A stretch of 33,479 bases of DNA, taken from the NCBI RefSeq assembly GCF_009765355.1, contig NZ_VTHK01000084.1:1-33479 (forward strand), written 5' to 3'. Shown here one piece after another: positions 15,401-22,886 of this stretch; the first letter of the stretch is position 1; the number at the start of each line of letters is the position of its first letter. Below the pieces are notes generated by a model that had not been told where the DNA came from, ran no database searches, and saw nothing but the letters and a program-made list of their open reading frames with translations. The position numbers and the translations under genes are program-made. This DNA comes from Amycolatopsis anabasis. Its GTDB lineage: Bacteria; Actinomycetota; Actinomycetes; Mycobacteriales; Pseudonocardiaceae.

Positions 15401-16159
15401 CTAGTCCAGGACTCGATCCTGCACCAGGATCGCCTGGTAGAGCTGGCGCAGCGCGCGACCCGGTTCGAGCCCGAGTTCGGCGCGGAGCCAGTTCCGGGTG
15501 CGGTGGAACACCGAGACCGCCTCGCTCTGGCGGCCACTGCGGTAGAGCGCGAGCATCAGGTACTCGCTGAGCCGTTCCCGCCCGGGGTTTTCGACCACGA
15601 GCTGCTTGAGCTCGTGGACCACCCCGCGTTCCTCGCCGACGGCCAGCCGCGCACCGATCAGATCCTCCTGAACGGTGAGCCTGCGTTCGTCGAGGTGGGT
15701 GGCGGCCGCGCGGCAGCGGGTGCCCTCCGCCACGTCGAGCAGCGCCGGGCCCCGCCAGAGCAGCAACGCTTCCCGCAACACCCCGATCGCGTCGTGCGGC
15801 CGGGACTCGGCCAGGCCGGCGCCGTGCCGGGCCAGACTGAGAAAGCGGTGCGTGTCGACGGATTCCGCGGGAACATCGAGCAGGTAGCCGCTGCTGACCG
15901 TGCGGACGAGTTCCTCACCGCCCTGGCCGGTGATCGTCTCGAGCAGCTTGCGCAGCCGGGCGATGTTCGCCTGCAACGCGTTGCGCACGTTGGACATCGA
16001 CTTGTCCGCCCAGAGCTCGTCGGTGATCTGGTCGAAGGACAGCGCACTGCCCGGCGACAGCGCGAGCAGCGCCAGCACCGACCGGACCTTCCGCGAGCCG
16101 ACTCCGAACCTGCGCCCGTTGTGTTGCAGCGACAGAGAACCGAGTAACTCAATTTCCAT
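15401..16159 (-). CDS. SARP-family transcriptional activator
   Basis: A 252-residue small SARP. Residues about 1-95 form an OmpR-type winged helix (MEIELLGSLSL, RKVRSVLALLALSPG, ITDELWADKSMSNVRNALQ, TVSSGYLLDV) and about 96-250 a bacterial transcriptional activation domain (DTHRFLSLARHG, ALLLWRGPALLDV, EYLMLALYRSGRQSEAVSVFHRTR). It lacks the ATPase and TPR domains of AfsR-type proteins. SARPs are pathway-specific activators of antibiotic clusters; the heptamer array 160 bp downstream of its stop is the likely target. GGGGGG about 9 bases before the ATG serves as ribosome-binding site. Confidence 0.95.
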   Translation of the reverse strand: MEIELLGSLSLQHNGRRFGVGSRKVRSVLALLALSPGSALSFDQITDELWADKSMSNVRNALQANIARLRKLLETITGQGGEELVRTVSSGYLLDVPAESVDTHRFLSLARHGAGLAESRPHDAIGVLREALLLWRGPALLDVAEGTRCRAAATHLDERRLTVQEDLIGARLAVGEERGVVHELKQLVVENPGRERLSEYLMLALYRSGRQSEAVSVFHRTRNWLRAELGLEPGRALRQLYQAILVQDRVLD

Positions 16160-16667
16160 TTAGTTGACCCCCCAGCCCTTTATCCGGTGACGAAGTCCCT
16201 CCCCGACTCCCGCACCGGCCACTGAAAATTTCTCAAGATCGTGGCAGGAGAATGGAAATTCAGGTACCTCCGTTTGGAGCAAAAAATGCGGCTACTATCC
16301 GGTAGGCTTGGAAATACTGGTTAGTAGTAATCCCGTTTGTCCACTTTGCTGAAAGCGGATGCCAAGATCGAAAGGCTGGTGGTGCTAACCCTACCTCCGC
16401 TGGTGGTGCTAGGTCTACCAGGCGTCGGAAAAACTGTACCCAGGTGCCGAAACTTCCGGGAACCTCTCGTCCTCGCCTCGCGTCCAACGGAAAGGTGGAG
16501 CCTTGCTGAACTAATAGTTGACCGGCAATGCCTTTGTATCCAATTACCGAGTGTGATTGGAGCGGTCGGGCGGGTAATGGTGCCATTGGCTATTTGACCG
16601 CAACGGTCGCCGATGTCTATCTCTTTTGCGTAACGCTCGTCAGATACCGGCTGATCCACCAAAGTCG
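16160..16667. other. Gene-free, relatively AT-rich gap between SARP and exporter genes
   Basis: About 500 bases without a convincing gene. Reading frames on both strands (16337-16597 plus, 16260-16586 minus) have weak third-position GC bias and no recognisable family. The SARP promoter should lie in the first 100 bases. The middle contains the 24-bp tandem repeat listed separately. Confidence 0.6.
16375..16422. repeat. Imperfect tandem repeat, two 24-bp units
   Basis: GCTGGTGGTGCTA occurs at 16375-16387 and again at 16399-16411, followed in each unit by a similar CTACC-containing half. It has only two copies and no flanking gene function. Confidence 0.7.
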
Positions 16668-18296
16668 TCAGTCCTTCGCGGTGGCGTCGGCCGCCTCGGC
16701 GGCTGCCCGGCTCGGGGTCGGGTTCCCGCCGCGTCCCCGGAAGAGGAAGCAGCCCAGCGCCGCCAGGACGAGCACCGCGGCGCAGGCCAGTAGCACCACC
16801 TGCATCGCGTGCACGAACCCGGTCGCGAACGCTTCGTGGCCGAACCGGTCGAAGAGGGCGGTGTCCCCGGGCGAGAGGCCGTCCGGCACCGGCGGCGGGC
16901 TGAACCGCTCTCCTCCGGCCACCGTGCTCTCGACGAACCGCGCGCGCAGCCCCGCGGGCAACTGGCTCGCCCGCTCCTCGGCCGCGCTCCGGAGGGTAGA
17001 GCTGAGGCGGGCGGCCAGGACGGCGCCCAGAACCGCGGTTCCGAGCACGCCACCGACCTGCCGGGTGGTGCTGGCGACCCCGGACGCGGCACCCGCGAGT
17101 CGAGGCTCGACACCGTCCATTGTGACCTGTTGCAGCGGTGCGAAGGTCGCGCCGCTGGCGAGGCCGGCGATCACCAGACCGGGCAGGAGCTGCCACGCGC
17201 TGGCGTCCGGACCCACCGCCAGGACGATGACCACCAAGCCGAGCGCGAGCGTGGTCAGTCCCGCCGCGAGGATGAACTTGCCACCGAACTTGTCGGACAA
17301 CCGGCCGGCGTAGGCCGAGCCGAGCGCGGCGAGAACGGCGTTGGGCACGAGGACCAGCCCCGCTTCCAGCGGCGAGTACCGCAGCGCCAGCTGCAGGTAG
17401 AGGACCAGCACGAAGGCGATGCCGATCATGCCGAGCTGGAAGACGAAACCGACCCCGTTGCCGACCGAGAAGTTCCGCTCGGCGAACAGCGCCAAGGGCA
17501 CCAGCGGTTCGCCGCGCTGGACCCGCTGCCAGGCGACGAACAGCACCAGGAGCAGCACACCGCCGACGATGAGCGAGGTGACGCTGATCGGCCCGCTGAT
17601 CGTTCCCCAGTCGTAGCGCTCGCCCTCGATGAGGCCGAACACGATCCCGCTCAGCCCCGCGGTGGCGAGCGCGATTCCGGCCAGGTCGACCTTGTGCGTG
17701 CGGGTGAAGCGCAGTTCCGGGGCGAACACCAGGGCCAAGGCCGCGGTGAGCACCCCGATCGGAACGTTGATGAAGAATATCCAGCGCCAGCTGAGGTGGG
17801 CGAGGATGAAGCCGCCGATGACCGGGCCCACGATCGGCGCGAAACCCACGATCGAACCGAAGACCCCGAATGCGCGGCCACGCAGTCGCGGCGGGAAGAT
17901 CGCCAGAATCGACGAGATCACCTGGGGGAAGAGAATCGCGCCGCCCAGCCCTTGGAGCACCCGTGCCCCGAGCAGCAGTCCCGGCGAATCCGCGAGCCCG
18001 CAGAGGGCGGACGCGACGGTGAAAACGGAGATACCGATCAGGAAGAGGCGCCGGTACCCGAAGATGTCTCCGAGCCGCCCGGTCGTGATCAGCAGTACCG
18101 AGAAGACGAGCAGGTAGGCGTCGACAACCCAGAGAACCTGGTCGTACGAGGCGTCAAGGTCGTGGATCAGGGTCGGGATGGCGATGTTGACGATGGATCC
18201 GTCCAGCAACGACATGAAGAAGCCGACGCAGAAGATGCCGAGTACCAGCCATGGCCGTCGCGTCGGCGGCTGCTCGGTGCGATTGTTTTCCGGCAT
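16668..18296 (-). CDS. DHA2-family MFS drug exporter (EmrB/QacA type, 14 TM)
   Basis: A 542-residue major facilitator with about 14 hydrophobic segments. It shows motif A GRLGDIFGYRRLFLIG, motif C around GPVIGGFI, the DHA2 hallmark WRWIFFINVPIGV, and a second-half motif A-like GRLSDKFGGK. Proteins of this type expel antibiotics by proton antiport and often accompany biosynthetic clusters. The ATG at 18296 is chosen because GGAGGT lies 6 bases upstream; an ATG five codons earlier (18311) has no ribosome-binding site. It lies on the same strand as SARP, 500 bp upstream of it, and may be the cluster's right-hand border gene or an unrelated resistance gene. Confidence 0.93.
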   Translation of the reverse strand: MPENNRTEQPPTRRPWLVLGIFCVGFFMSLLDGSIVNIAIPTLIHDLDASYDQVLWVVDAYLLVFSVLLITTGRLGDIFGYRRLFLIGISVFTVASALCGLADSPGLLLGARVLQGLGGAILFPQVISSILAIFPPRLRGRAFGVFGSIVGFAPIVGPVIGGFILAHLSWRWIFFINVPIGVLTAALALVFAPELRFTRTHKVDLAGIALATAGLSGIVFGLIEGERYDWGTISGPISVTSLIVGGVLLLVLFVAWQRVQRGEPLVPLALFAERNFSVGNGVGFVFQLGMIGIAFVLVLYLQLALRYSPLEAGLVLVPNAVLAALGSAYAGRLSDKFGGKFILAAGLTTLALGLVVIVLAVGPDASAWQLLPGLVIAGLASGATFAPLQQVTMDGVEPRLAGAASGVASTTRQVGGVLGTAVLGAVLAARLSSTLRSAAEERASQLPAGLRARFVESTVAGGERFSPPPVPDGLSPGDTALFDRFGHEAFATGFVHAMQVVLLACAAVLVLAALGCFLFRGRGGNPTPSRAAAEAADATAKD

Positions 18297-18740
18297 TCCG
18301 ATTACCTCCATGAGAAAGGCATGAATATTCCAGCGGGCGTCGCGAAAGAAGGGCGACGAGTTAAGGCCGGTTCATGAATTTCGGAAAACTGCCGGATTTT
18401 CCTGGTGAAGGAATGCTTTCACCGTGGGTGGAAGACATACTCGTCCCATTGTCACAGCCATCACAGAACACCTTGTCAGGATGTGGTGTGACCCCCACCT
18501 TCCTCGTGCCATCGGACACGGGGAAACTGGTTGGCGAGGCTTCGAGAGAGCCCACGGTGAGATGTCGAGACGAAGCCTAACACAGGGTGTGCGGCGCACC
18601 GCGCACGAGGGTCCTGGCGCCCGCCCGGTCGTGCGGCTATTCGCCGATCTTCTTCGAACTCAGCGTGATCTCGGTGTCGGTGGGTTCATGCCGACCACGT
18701 TGGGGACCGTTGCCTGTGCGGATCGCGGGGAACCCAGTCG
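18297..18740. other. Gap upstream of the MFS gene, no clear gene
   Basis: The first 250 bases are comparatively AT-rich and should hold the MFS promoter; TTGTCA occurs at 18449-18454 and 18473-18478 but not at an 11-bp register. On the minus strand just beyond the hydrolase stop, one frame reads TDTEITLSSKKIGE then TAG (ending near 18644) with good codon usage but no start codon, possibly the tail of a lost gene. Nothing else was recognised. Confidence 0.5.
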
Positions 18741-19631
18741 CTAGAGCAAGCTTGACACCGCGTCCGCGAACGCGTCCGGAGCTTCCTGCGGCACGTTGTG
18801 CCCGATCCCGGGCAGCAGGCGGTGCTCGTACTCGCCGGTGAAGTACTCGCGGTCCTCGGCCGCGCTGGGGCCGCCGATGCCGTCAGCGCCGCTTTCCAGC
18901 ACGATCGCGGGGACCGTGATCGGTGGTTCGCCGGCGATGCGGTCTTCCAGGTCCTGATACCGGGGGTCGCCCTCGGCGAGCCCGAAGCGGTGCCGGTAGG
19001 AGTGGATCACGACGTCGACGAAATCCGGGTTGTGCAGGCTCGGGGCGCTGGCGGGGAACGCCTCGGCCGCACCCGTCCAGGTGGGGGACCAGGTGCGCCA
19101 CAGCAGCGCGCAGAGTTCGTCGCGGTTGCGGTCCAGGCCGCGGCGCCCGCGTTCGGAGTGGAAGTAGTACTGGTACCAGTAGGTGCGTTCCCATTCCGGC
19201 GGAGCCGGTTCTCCGGCATACGCGAGGTTCTGGACGTTGTAGCCGTCGACGGTGACCAGACCGGCGATCCGGTCGGGCCAGAGCGCGGCCGCGATGCAGG
19301 CCGCCCGGCCGCCCCAGTCGTAGCCCGCGACGATCGCCTTCTCGACGGCCAGGGCGTCGAGGAACTCGAGGAGATCCCGCGCGAGCGCGGCCTGCTGCCC
19401 GGACCGGACCGTGGCGGCGTCCCGGAACCGGGTCGAGCCGAAGCCGCGCAGGTACGGCGCGAGCACGAAGGCGCCCCGGCCGGCGAGGAGCGGGGCGACC
19501 TCGTCGAACGCCCGCACGTCGTAGGGGAACCCGTGGAGCAGGACCACCGGAGTTCCGCCGGGGTCACCCGCGGATTCGTAGGCGACGTCCAAAACGGACG
19601 TGGCGGCCTGACCGTGGGACGAGAATGCCAT
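18741..19631 (-). CDS. Alpha/beta hydrolase, epoxide hydrolase-like
   Basis: A 296-residue alpha/beta hydrolase with oxyanion-hole HGFPYD (about 34-39), nucleophile elbow GYDWGG with Asp as nucleophile (about residue 104), and catalytic His in GIGHNVPQEAP near the C-terminus. Asp at the elbow indicates the epoxide hydrolase/haloalkane dehalogenase branch rather than an esterase. The cap contains several Tyr residues (RTYWYQYYFH), two of which could be the epoxide-activating pair. It stands alone on its strand, with a spacing from the MFS gene that gives no operon link. Confidence 0.88.
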   Translation of the reverse strand: MAFSSHGQAATSVLDVAYESAGDPGGTPVVLLHGFPYDVRAFDEVAPLLAGRGAFVLAPYLRGFGSTRFRDAATVRSGQQAALARDLLEFLDALAVEKAIVAGYDWGGRAACIAAALWPDRIAGLVTVDGYNVQNLAYAGEPAPPEWERTYWYQYYFHSERGRRGLDRNRDELCALLWRTWSPTWTGAAEAFPASAPSLHNPDFVDVVIHSYRHRFGLAEGDPRYQDLEDRIAGEPPITVPAIVLESGADGIGGPSAAEDREYFTGEYEHRLLPGIGHNVPQEAPDAFADAVSSLL

Positions 19632-19786
19632 GCGGTCATCCTCGCATGATCGCGAACGGGGCGTTCACTCGAACAGCGCAAGGCCGGAAACCGGATACTA
19701 CTGGGGGCAGAAATCCGTTGCGCGGGCGTTACGCGGCCAACCCGGCAGGCGGTGGCCGAAGCCCGCCCGTGCCCGCGGATTCGGTG

Positions 19787-19990
19787 TCACGCTTGCCCTT
19801 CGTGCCGCAGTTTCCAGGTGGGGACGAGCTGGCGGCCGAACTCGTCGAAGTCCACCCACACCCAGTCCGGCCGGAGATCGGGCACGCCGTGCACGACCTG
19901 CCCGCGGTCGTCGACCCGAGGGCCCAAGACCATTTCCACCCGATCCCCCGGCTCGAACGACTGCGCCACTCCAGGAGTCACACCAGTCAT
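19787..19990 (-). CDS. Small hypothetical protein
   Basis: A 67-residue protein from the ATG at 19990 (longer upstream starts lack support). It begins with a Thr/Pro-rich stretch, then PGDRVEMVLGPRVDDRG and a Trp-rich DWVWVDFDEFGRQ segment, which looks like a small SH3-like beta-barrel. Third positions are GC-rich, supporting coding. No family is recognised. It is transcribed away from the SfnB-like gene, with a 21-bp palindrome in the shared upstream gap. Confidence 0.65.
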   Translation of the reverse strand: MTGVTPGVAQSFEPGDRVEMVLGPRVDDRGQVVHGVPDLRPDWVWVDFDEFGRQLVPTWKLRHEGQA

Positions 19991-20076
19991 AGTGCCTACG
20001 GTACGGCAGAACGCGGTCACCGTCAGTGGGCGTTCTCGTACACCACCCGGCAGCACTACTGGTGGAAGCGTTAGGT

Positions 20077-20097
20077 GACCATCCACAGTGGATGGTC
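20077..20097. promoter_or_regulatory. Perfect 21-bp palindrome, operator candidate
   Basis: GACCATCCAC, A, GTGGATGGTC form 10-bp arms around one base. It lies in the 284-bp divergent gap, 87 bp from the small protein's start and 178 bp from the SfnB-like start. Such symmetry is typical of a dimeric repressor site. It contains the palindromic core TCCACAGTGGA that also occurs in the cluster. Confidence 0.6.
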
Positions 20098-20274
20098 GCG
20101 CCGCCGCGGCCGTGCACGTGCTCCCGCACGGGTTCGCGGCTGTCACCCCGACCGGCGATCGTGCCGGAACCGGCCCTCGCCCGGACCGGGTGATCTTGCC
20201 CTGTGGGATCGCCGCTCCCGCCGATTGACGGGTGCGCGCCGGTTCGGCTGGACTGCGCTCGGGAGGAAGTTTCG

Positions 20275-21453
20275 ATGAGCCACGTGATCAGCACCGACGC
20301 CGAGGCCGTCGCGGTCGCCCGCGAACTGGGCGCCCGGTTCGCCGAAACCGACGCGCGGCGCGATGCCGAACGCGTCCTGCCGCACGAGCAGATCGACGAA
20401 CTGTCCGCGTCCGGGCTGCTGTCGATCACCGTGCCGCGCGAGTACGGCGGTCCCGGGGTGTCCGCGCGCACCGTGGGGGAGGTGTTCGCCGAGCTGTCGG
20501 CCGGGGACGCCAGTATCGGCCAGATCCCGCAGAACCACTTCTTCTTCCTCGACATCGTCGCGCACAGCGGAACCGAGACCCAGCGCAAGTTCTTCTACAA
20601 CGAGGTGCTGGCCGGCCGCCGGTTCGGGAACGCGTTGTCGGAAAAGGGCAGCCGGACCGCGCGGGACTACCGGATCGCGTTCCGCCGCACCGCGGACGGG
20701 TTCTTCCTCGACGGCACCAAGTACTACAGCACCGGATCGCTGTTCGCGCACTGGATTCCGGTCTACGCCAACGACGAGGAGGGGCGCCTGCACGCGGTGT
20801 GGGTCCCGGCCGACCACCCGGGCGTGCGGATCGAGGACGACTGGGCCGGGATGGGTCAGCGCACGACCGGCAGCGGCACCGTGCGGTTCGACGCGGTGAC
20901 CGGGCCGGACGAGCACGTGGTCCCGGTGTACCCGATCTTCGAACGGACCGAGACGTTCGGCGCGTTCGGCAACTACCTGCACGCGGCGATCGACCTCGGC
21001 ATCGCGGTCGCCGCCCTGCGCGAGGGCGGGCACCTCATCCGCACGATCGCCCGGCCCTGGTGGGAGGCCGAGGTCGACCGCGCGGCCGACGAGCCCGCGG
21101 TGGTCGACCGGTTCGGTGAACTGGCCTTGCTCGTCCGCGGCGCCCGCGCGCTGGTCCGGGAAGCGGGGGAGGCGATCGATTCGGCCCGGGCCGATCTCAC
21201 CGAGGACACCAGCGCGGAAGCTTCGGTGGCCGTCGCCGCGGCGCGGGCGCAGGCCGACACCGCGGCACTCACCGTGTCCAGCGAGATCTTCGCGCTGATC
21301 GGCACCCGCTCGGCCGCCGACGAGTTGAACCTGCACCGGCACTGGCGCAACGCCCGGACCCACACCCTGCACGACCCCCGCCGGTGGAAGCTCCGCCACC
21401 TCGGCGCGTGGGAACTGAACGGGATCGCCCCACCCCGCAACGGAATCGTCTAG
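20275..21453 (+). CDS. SfnB/DszC-like flavin-dependent monooxygenase (acyl-CoA dehydrogenase fold)
   Basis: A 392-residue protein of the acyl-CoA dehydrogenase superfamily. Features are an N-terminal helical domain with VPREYGGPGV, a middle beta domain (NALSEKGSRTARDY, FFLDGTKYYSTGS, DWAGMGQRTTGSGTV) and a C-terminal helical domain ending LHRHWRNARTHTLHDPRRWK. That ending is characteristic of the SfnB sulfur-acquisition and DszC dibenzothiophene monooxygenase group, which use reduced flavin and oxygen rather than acyl-CoA. The substrate is probably an organosulfur compound. The ATG at 20275 has GGGAGGAAG upstream; earlier in-frame starts extend into non-homologous sequence. No flavin reductase gene is nearby. 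Confidence 0.88.
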   Translation: MSHVISTDAEAVAVARELGARFAETDARRDAERVLPHEQIDELSASGLLSITVPREYGGPGVSARTVGEVFAELSAGDASIGQIPQNHFFFLDIVAHSGTETQRKFFYNEVLAGRRFGNALSEKGSRTARDYRIAFRRTADGFFLDGTKYYSTGSLFAHWIPVYANDEEGRLHAVWVPADHPGVRIEDDWAGMGQRTTGSGTVRFDAVTGPDEHVVPVYPIFERTETFGAFGNYLHAAIDLGIAVAALREGGHLIRTIARPWWEAEVDRAADEPAVVDRFGELALLVRGARALVREAGEAIDSARADLTEDTSAEASVAVAAARAQADTAALTVSSEIFALIGTRSAADELNLHRHWRNARTHTLHDPRRWKLRHLGAWELNGIAPPRNGIV

Positions 21454-21472
21454 GCGTACCGGTAGCTCGGCA

Positions 21473-21958
21473 CTACGCCGCGCTCACCACGTGCAGGTTC
21501 AGGCTGGCGCAATTGTCGTTGGGGTCGTAGACCCAGGCATCCGTCCGGTAGCTGAAGCGGTAGCCGTCCTGGAAACCCCTCGGGAAGCTGCCGAGCTTGT
21601 GGTAGCGGTACGAGCCGTCGGCGTAGCGGTCCCACACCGACACCCGTCCGGATGCCCTGTTCCAGAAGGAATAGGTGTGGTCCTGCAGGCGCGTGCCCTC
21701 GAAACGCCACCCCTCGCAGGGGGCGTAGTCCCCGCCGAACCGGTAGAGGTAGCCGGAGTAGTTGTCACCGGTCCAGAAGCAGACGCGGAATTCGACACAG
21801 CTCCCCATGGTCGCCGACGCGACGATGTTGACGTAGGGCGCGACCGCGGGCGCCGCCGAGGTGTGGGGAACGGCGGCCGTCGCGGTGGACGTGGTGACGG
21901 CGAGCGACGCGGCTCCGGCGGCCAGCGCGGTCGCGGTTCGTCTCAGCGCGTGTTTCAT
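21473..21958 (-). CDS. Secreted protein, peptidase inhibitor family I36-like
   Basis: A 161-residue exported protein. A signal peptide is clear (Lys/Arg-rich start, then a long Ala/Val core to about residue 29, TATAA). The mature part has four Cys and many Tyr/Trp, with CVEFRVCFWTGDNYSG resembling the I36 (SMI-type) inhibitor motif and a beta-gamma-crystallin-like pattern. Such proteins inhibit metalloproteases or remain uncharacterised. The ATG at 21958 has GGGAG 6 bases upstream. It converges on the SfnB-like gene with a 19-base gap. Confidence 0.75.
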   Translation of the reverse strand: MKHALRRTATALAAGAASLAVTTSTATAAVPHTSAAPAVAPYVNIVASATMGSCVEFRVCFWTGDNYSGYLYRFGGDYAPCEGWRFEGTRLQDHTYSFWNRASGRVSVWDRYADGSYRYHKLGSFPRGFQDGYRFSYRTDAWVYDPNDNCASLNLHVVSAA

Positions 21959-22085
21959 TTCGATCTCCCAATCGTTTCCGGTGGAAGACCAAAAGGTAAG
22001 CGTCCGGTCCTGCGGAATTCTGGAGGTCACATGGAAGTGGTTCAGGAAGACCGCGGCGAGATCAGCGCGTACCTGAGCTCAAGGA

Positions 22086-22742
22086 TCAGCGGGGATCGGT
22101 CGTCCGGTAGATCGTGGTGAGCCAGATGTTGAGCAGCACGTCGACCACGTCCCGTTCGGCCACGGCCGGGTGCTCGTCGCCGAGGGTCGCGTGCAGCACC
22201 CGTTCGTTCATCGAGTTCAGGGCGATGGCGATGTCGCGGGCGGGCAGCCCGCCGGGCGCCGCGCCGCGGGCGCGTTCGGCCTCGATGGCTTCGGCGGTGC
22301 GGCCGATCCAGCCCGCCATCACCCCGGCCCACAGCTGCCGGACCTCGGCGTTGGTCGCCCGGACCTCGGCGCACGCGAGGGCGACCGCCCGGTGCGAGCG
22401 GAAGGTTTCGTAGATCGCGGTGAGGCAGGCGCGCCAGCGCTGTGCCGGGTTCCGCCCGGCCTGGCCGAGGAAGTCGAGGGACGCGGCGTCGGCCTCCTCG
22501 GCCACGCGGTCGAGCAAGCTGAGCAGGACGGCGTTCTTCGAACGGAAGTAGAAGTAGAACGTCGGCCGCGAGATGCCCGCGCCCAGCGCGAGGTCGTCGA
22601 TGGAGATCTCGCTCAGCGGCCGTTCGGCGAGCAGCCGCTCGGCGGTGGCCAGGATGGCCAGCTCCCGCTCGTCGCCGCTGGGCCGCCGCGAGCGCCGGCC
22701 GCGGGCCGGGCGCGTCCGGGTGGCGGCTTGGTCGGACCTCAT
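22086..22742 (-). CDS. TetR-family regulator, EthR-like
   Basis: A 218-residue TetR protein. The N-terminal basic, Arg-rich tail is followed by the helix-turn-helix (ILATAERLLAERPLSEISIDDLA, then AGISRPTFYFYFRSKNAVL), and the C-terminal half is an all-helical ligand domain. It is divergent from an EthA-like monooxygenase, the arrangement of ethR/ethA in mycobacteria, so it probably represses that gene and itself and is released by a hydrophobic ligand. The ATG at 22742 is chosen over an upstream in-frame ATG at 22796 because the extension would cover the operator region. Confidence 0.9.
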   Translation of the reverse strand: MRSDQAATRTRPARGRRSRRPSGDERELAILATAERLLAERPLSEISIDDLALGAGISRPTFYFYFRSKNAVLLSLLDRVAEEADAASLDFLGQAGRNPAQRWRACLTAIYETFRSHRAVALACAEVRATNAEVRQLWAGVMAGWIGRTAEAIEAERARGAAPGGLPARDIAIALNSMNERVLHATLGDEHPAVAERDVVDVLLNIWLTTIYRTTDPR

Positions 22743-22784
22743 GGTCGCCCACCGTACAACCACCGCCCCACGTGCATCAACACA

Positions 22785-22837
22785 GTGTCGAATCACTCGA
22801 CACCATGTTGACCATGTTGACCTACTGTTGGTAAGTT
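22785..22837 (+). promoter_or_regulatory. Operator and promoter between the ethR- and ethA-like genes
   Basis: A perfect palindrome, GTGTCGA, ATCAC, TCGACAC (22785-22803), is followed by a tandem 9-mer CCATGTTGA (22803-22811 and 22812-22820). A candidate promoter for the monooxygenase has -35 TTGACC (22808-22813) and -10 TAAGTT (22832-22837) with an 18-bp spacer, so a repressor on the palindrome would block it. Confidence 0.6.
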
Positions 22838-22886
22838 ACGGGGCAGCATCGACTGGCCGCCGCAGCCGGAGGAGACGGGGAATCGC

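Noticed and set aside
16265..16286. CTCC/GGAG hairpin followed by an A run near the SARP start
   Set aside because: The stem is only 4 bp and the A run would be at the wrong end for a terminator of either neighbouring gene.
16260..16586. Minus-strand 108-codon frame in the gap after SARP
   Set aside because: Weak third-position bias, no start signal and no family. Treated as non-coding.
18449..18478. Two TTGTCA words upstream of the MFS exporter as a SARP site
   Set aside because: They are 24 bp apart, not a multiple of 11, and no third heptamer is in register, so SARP control of this gene is not supported.
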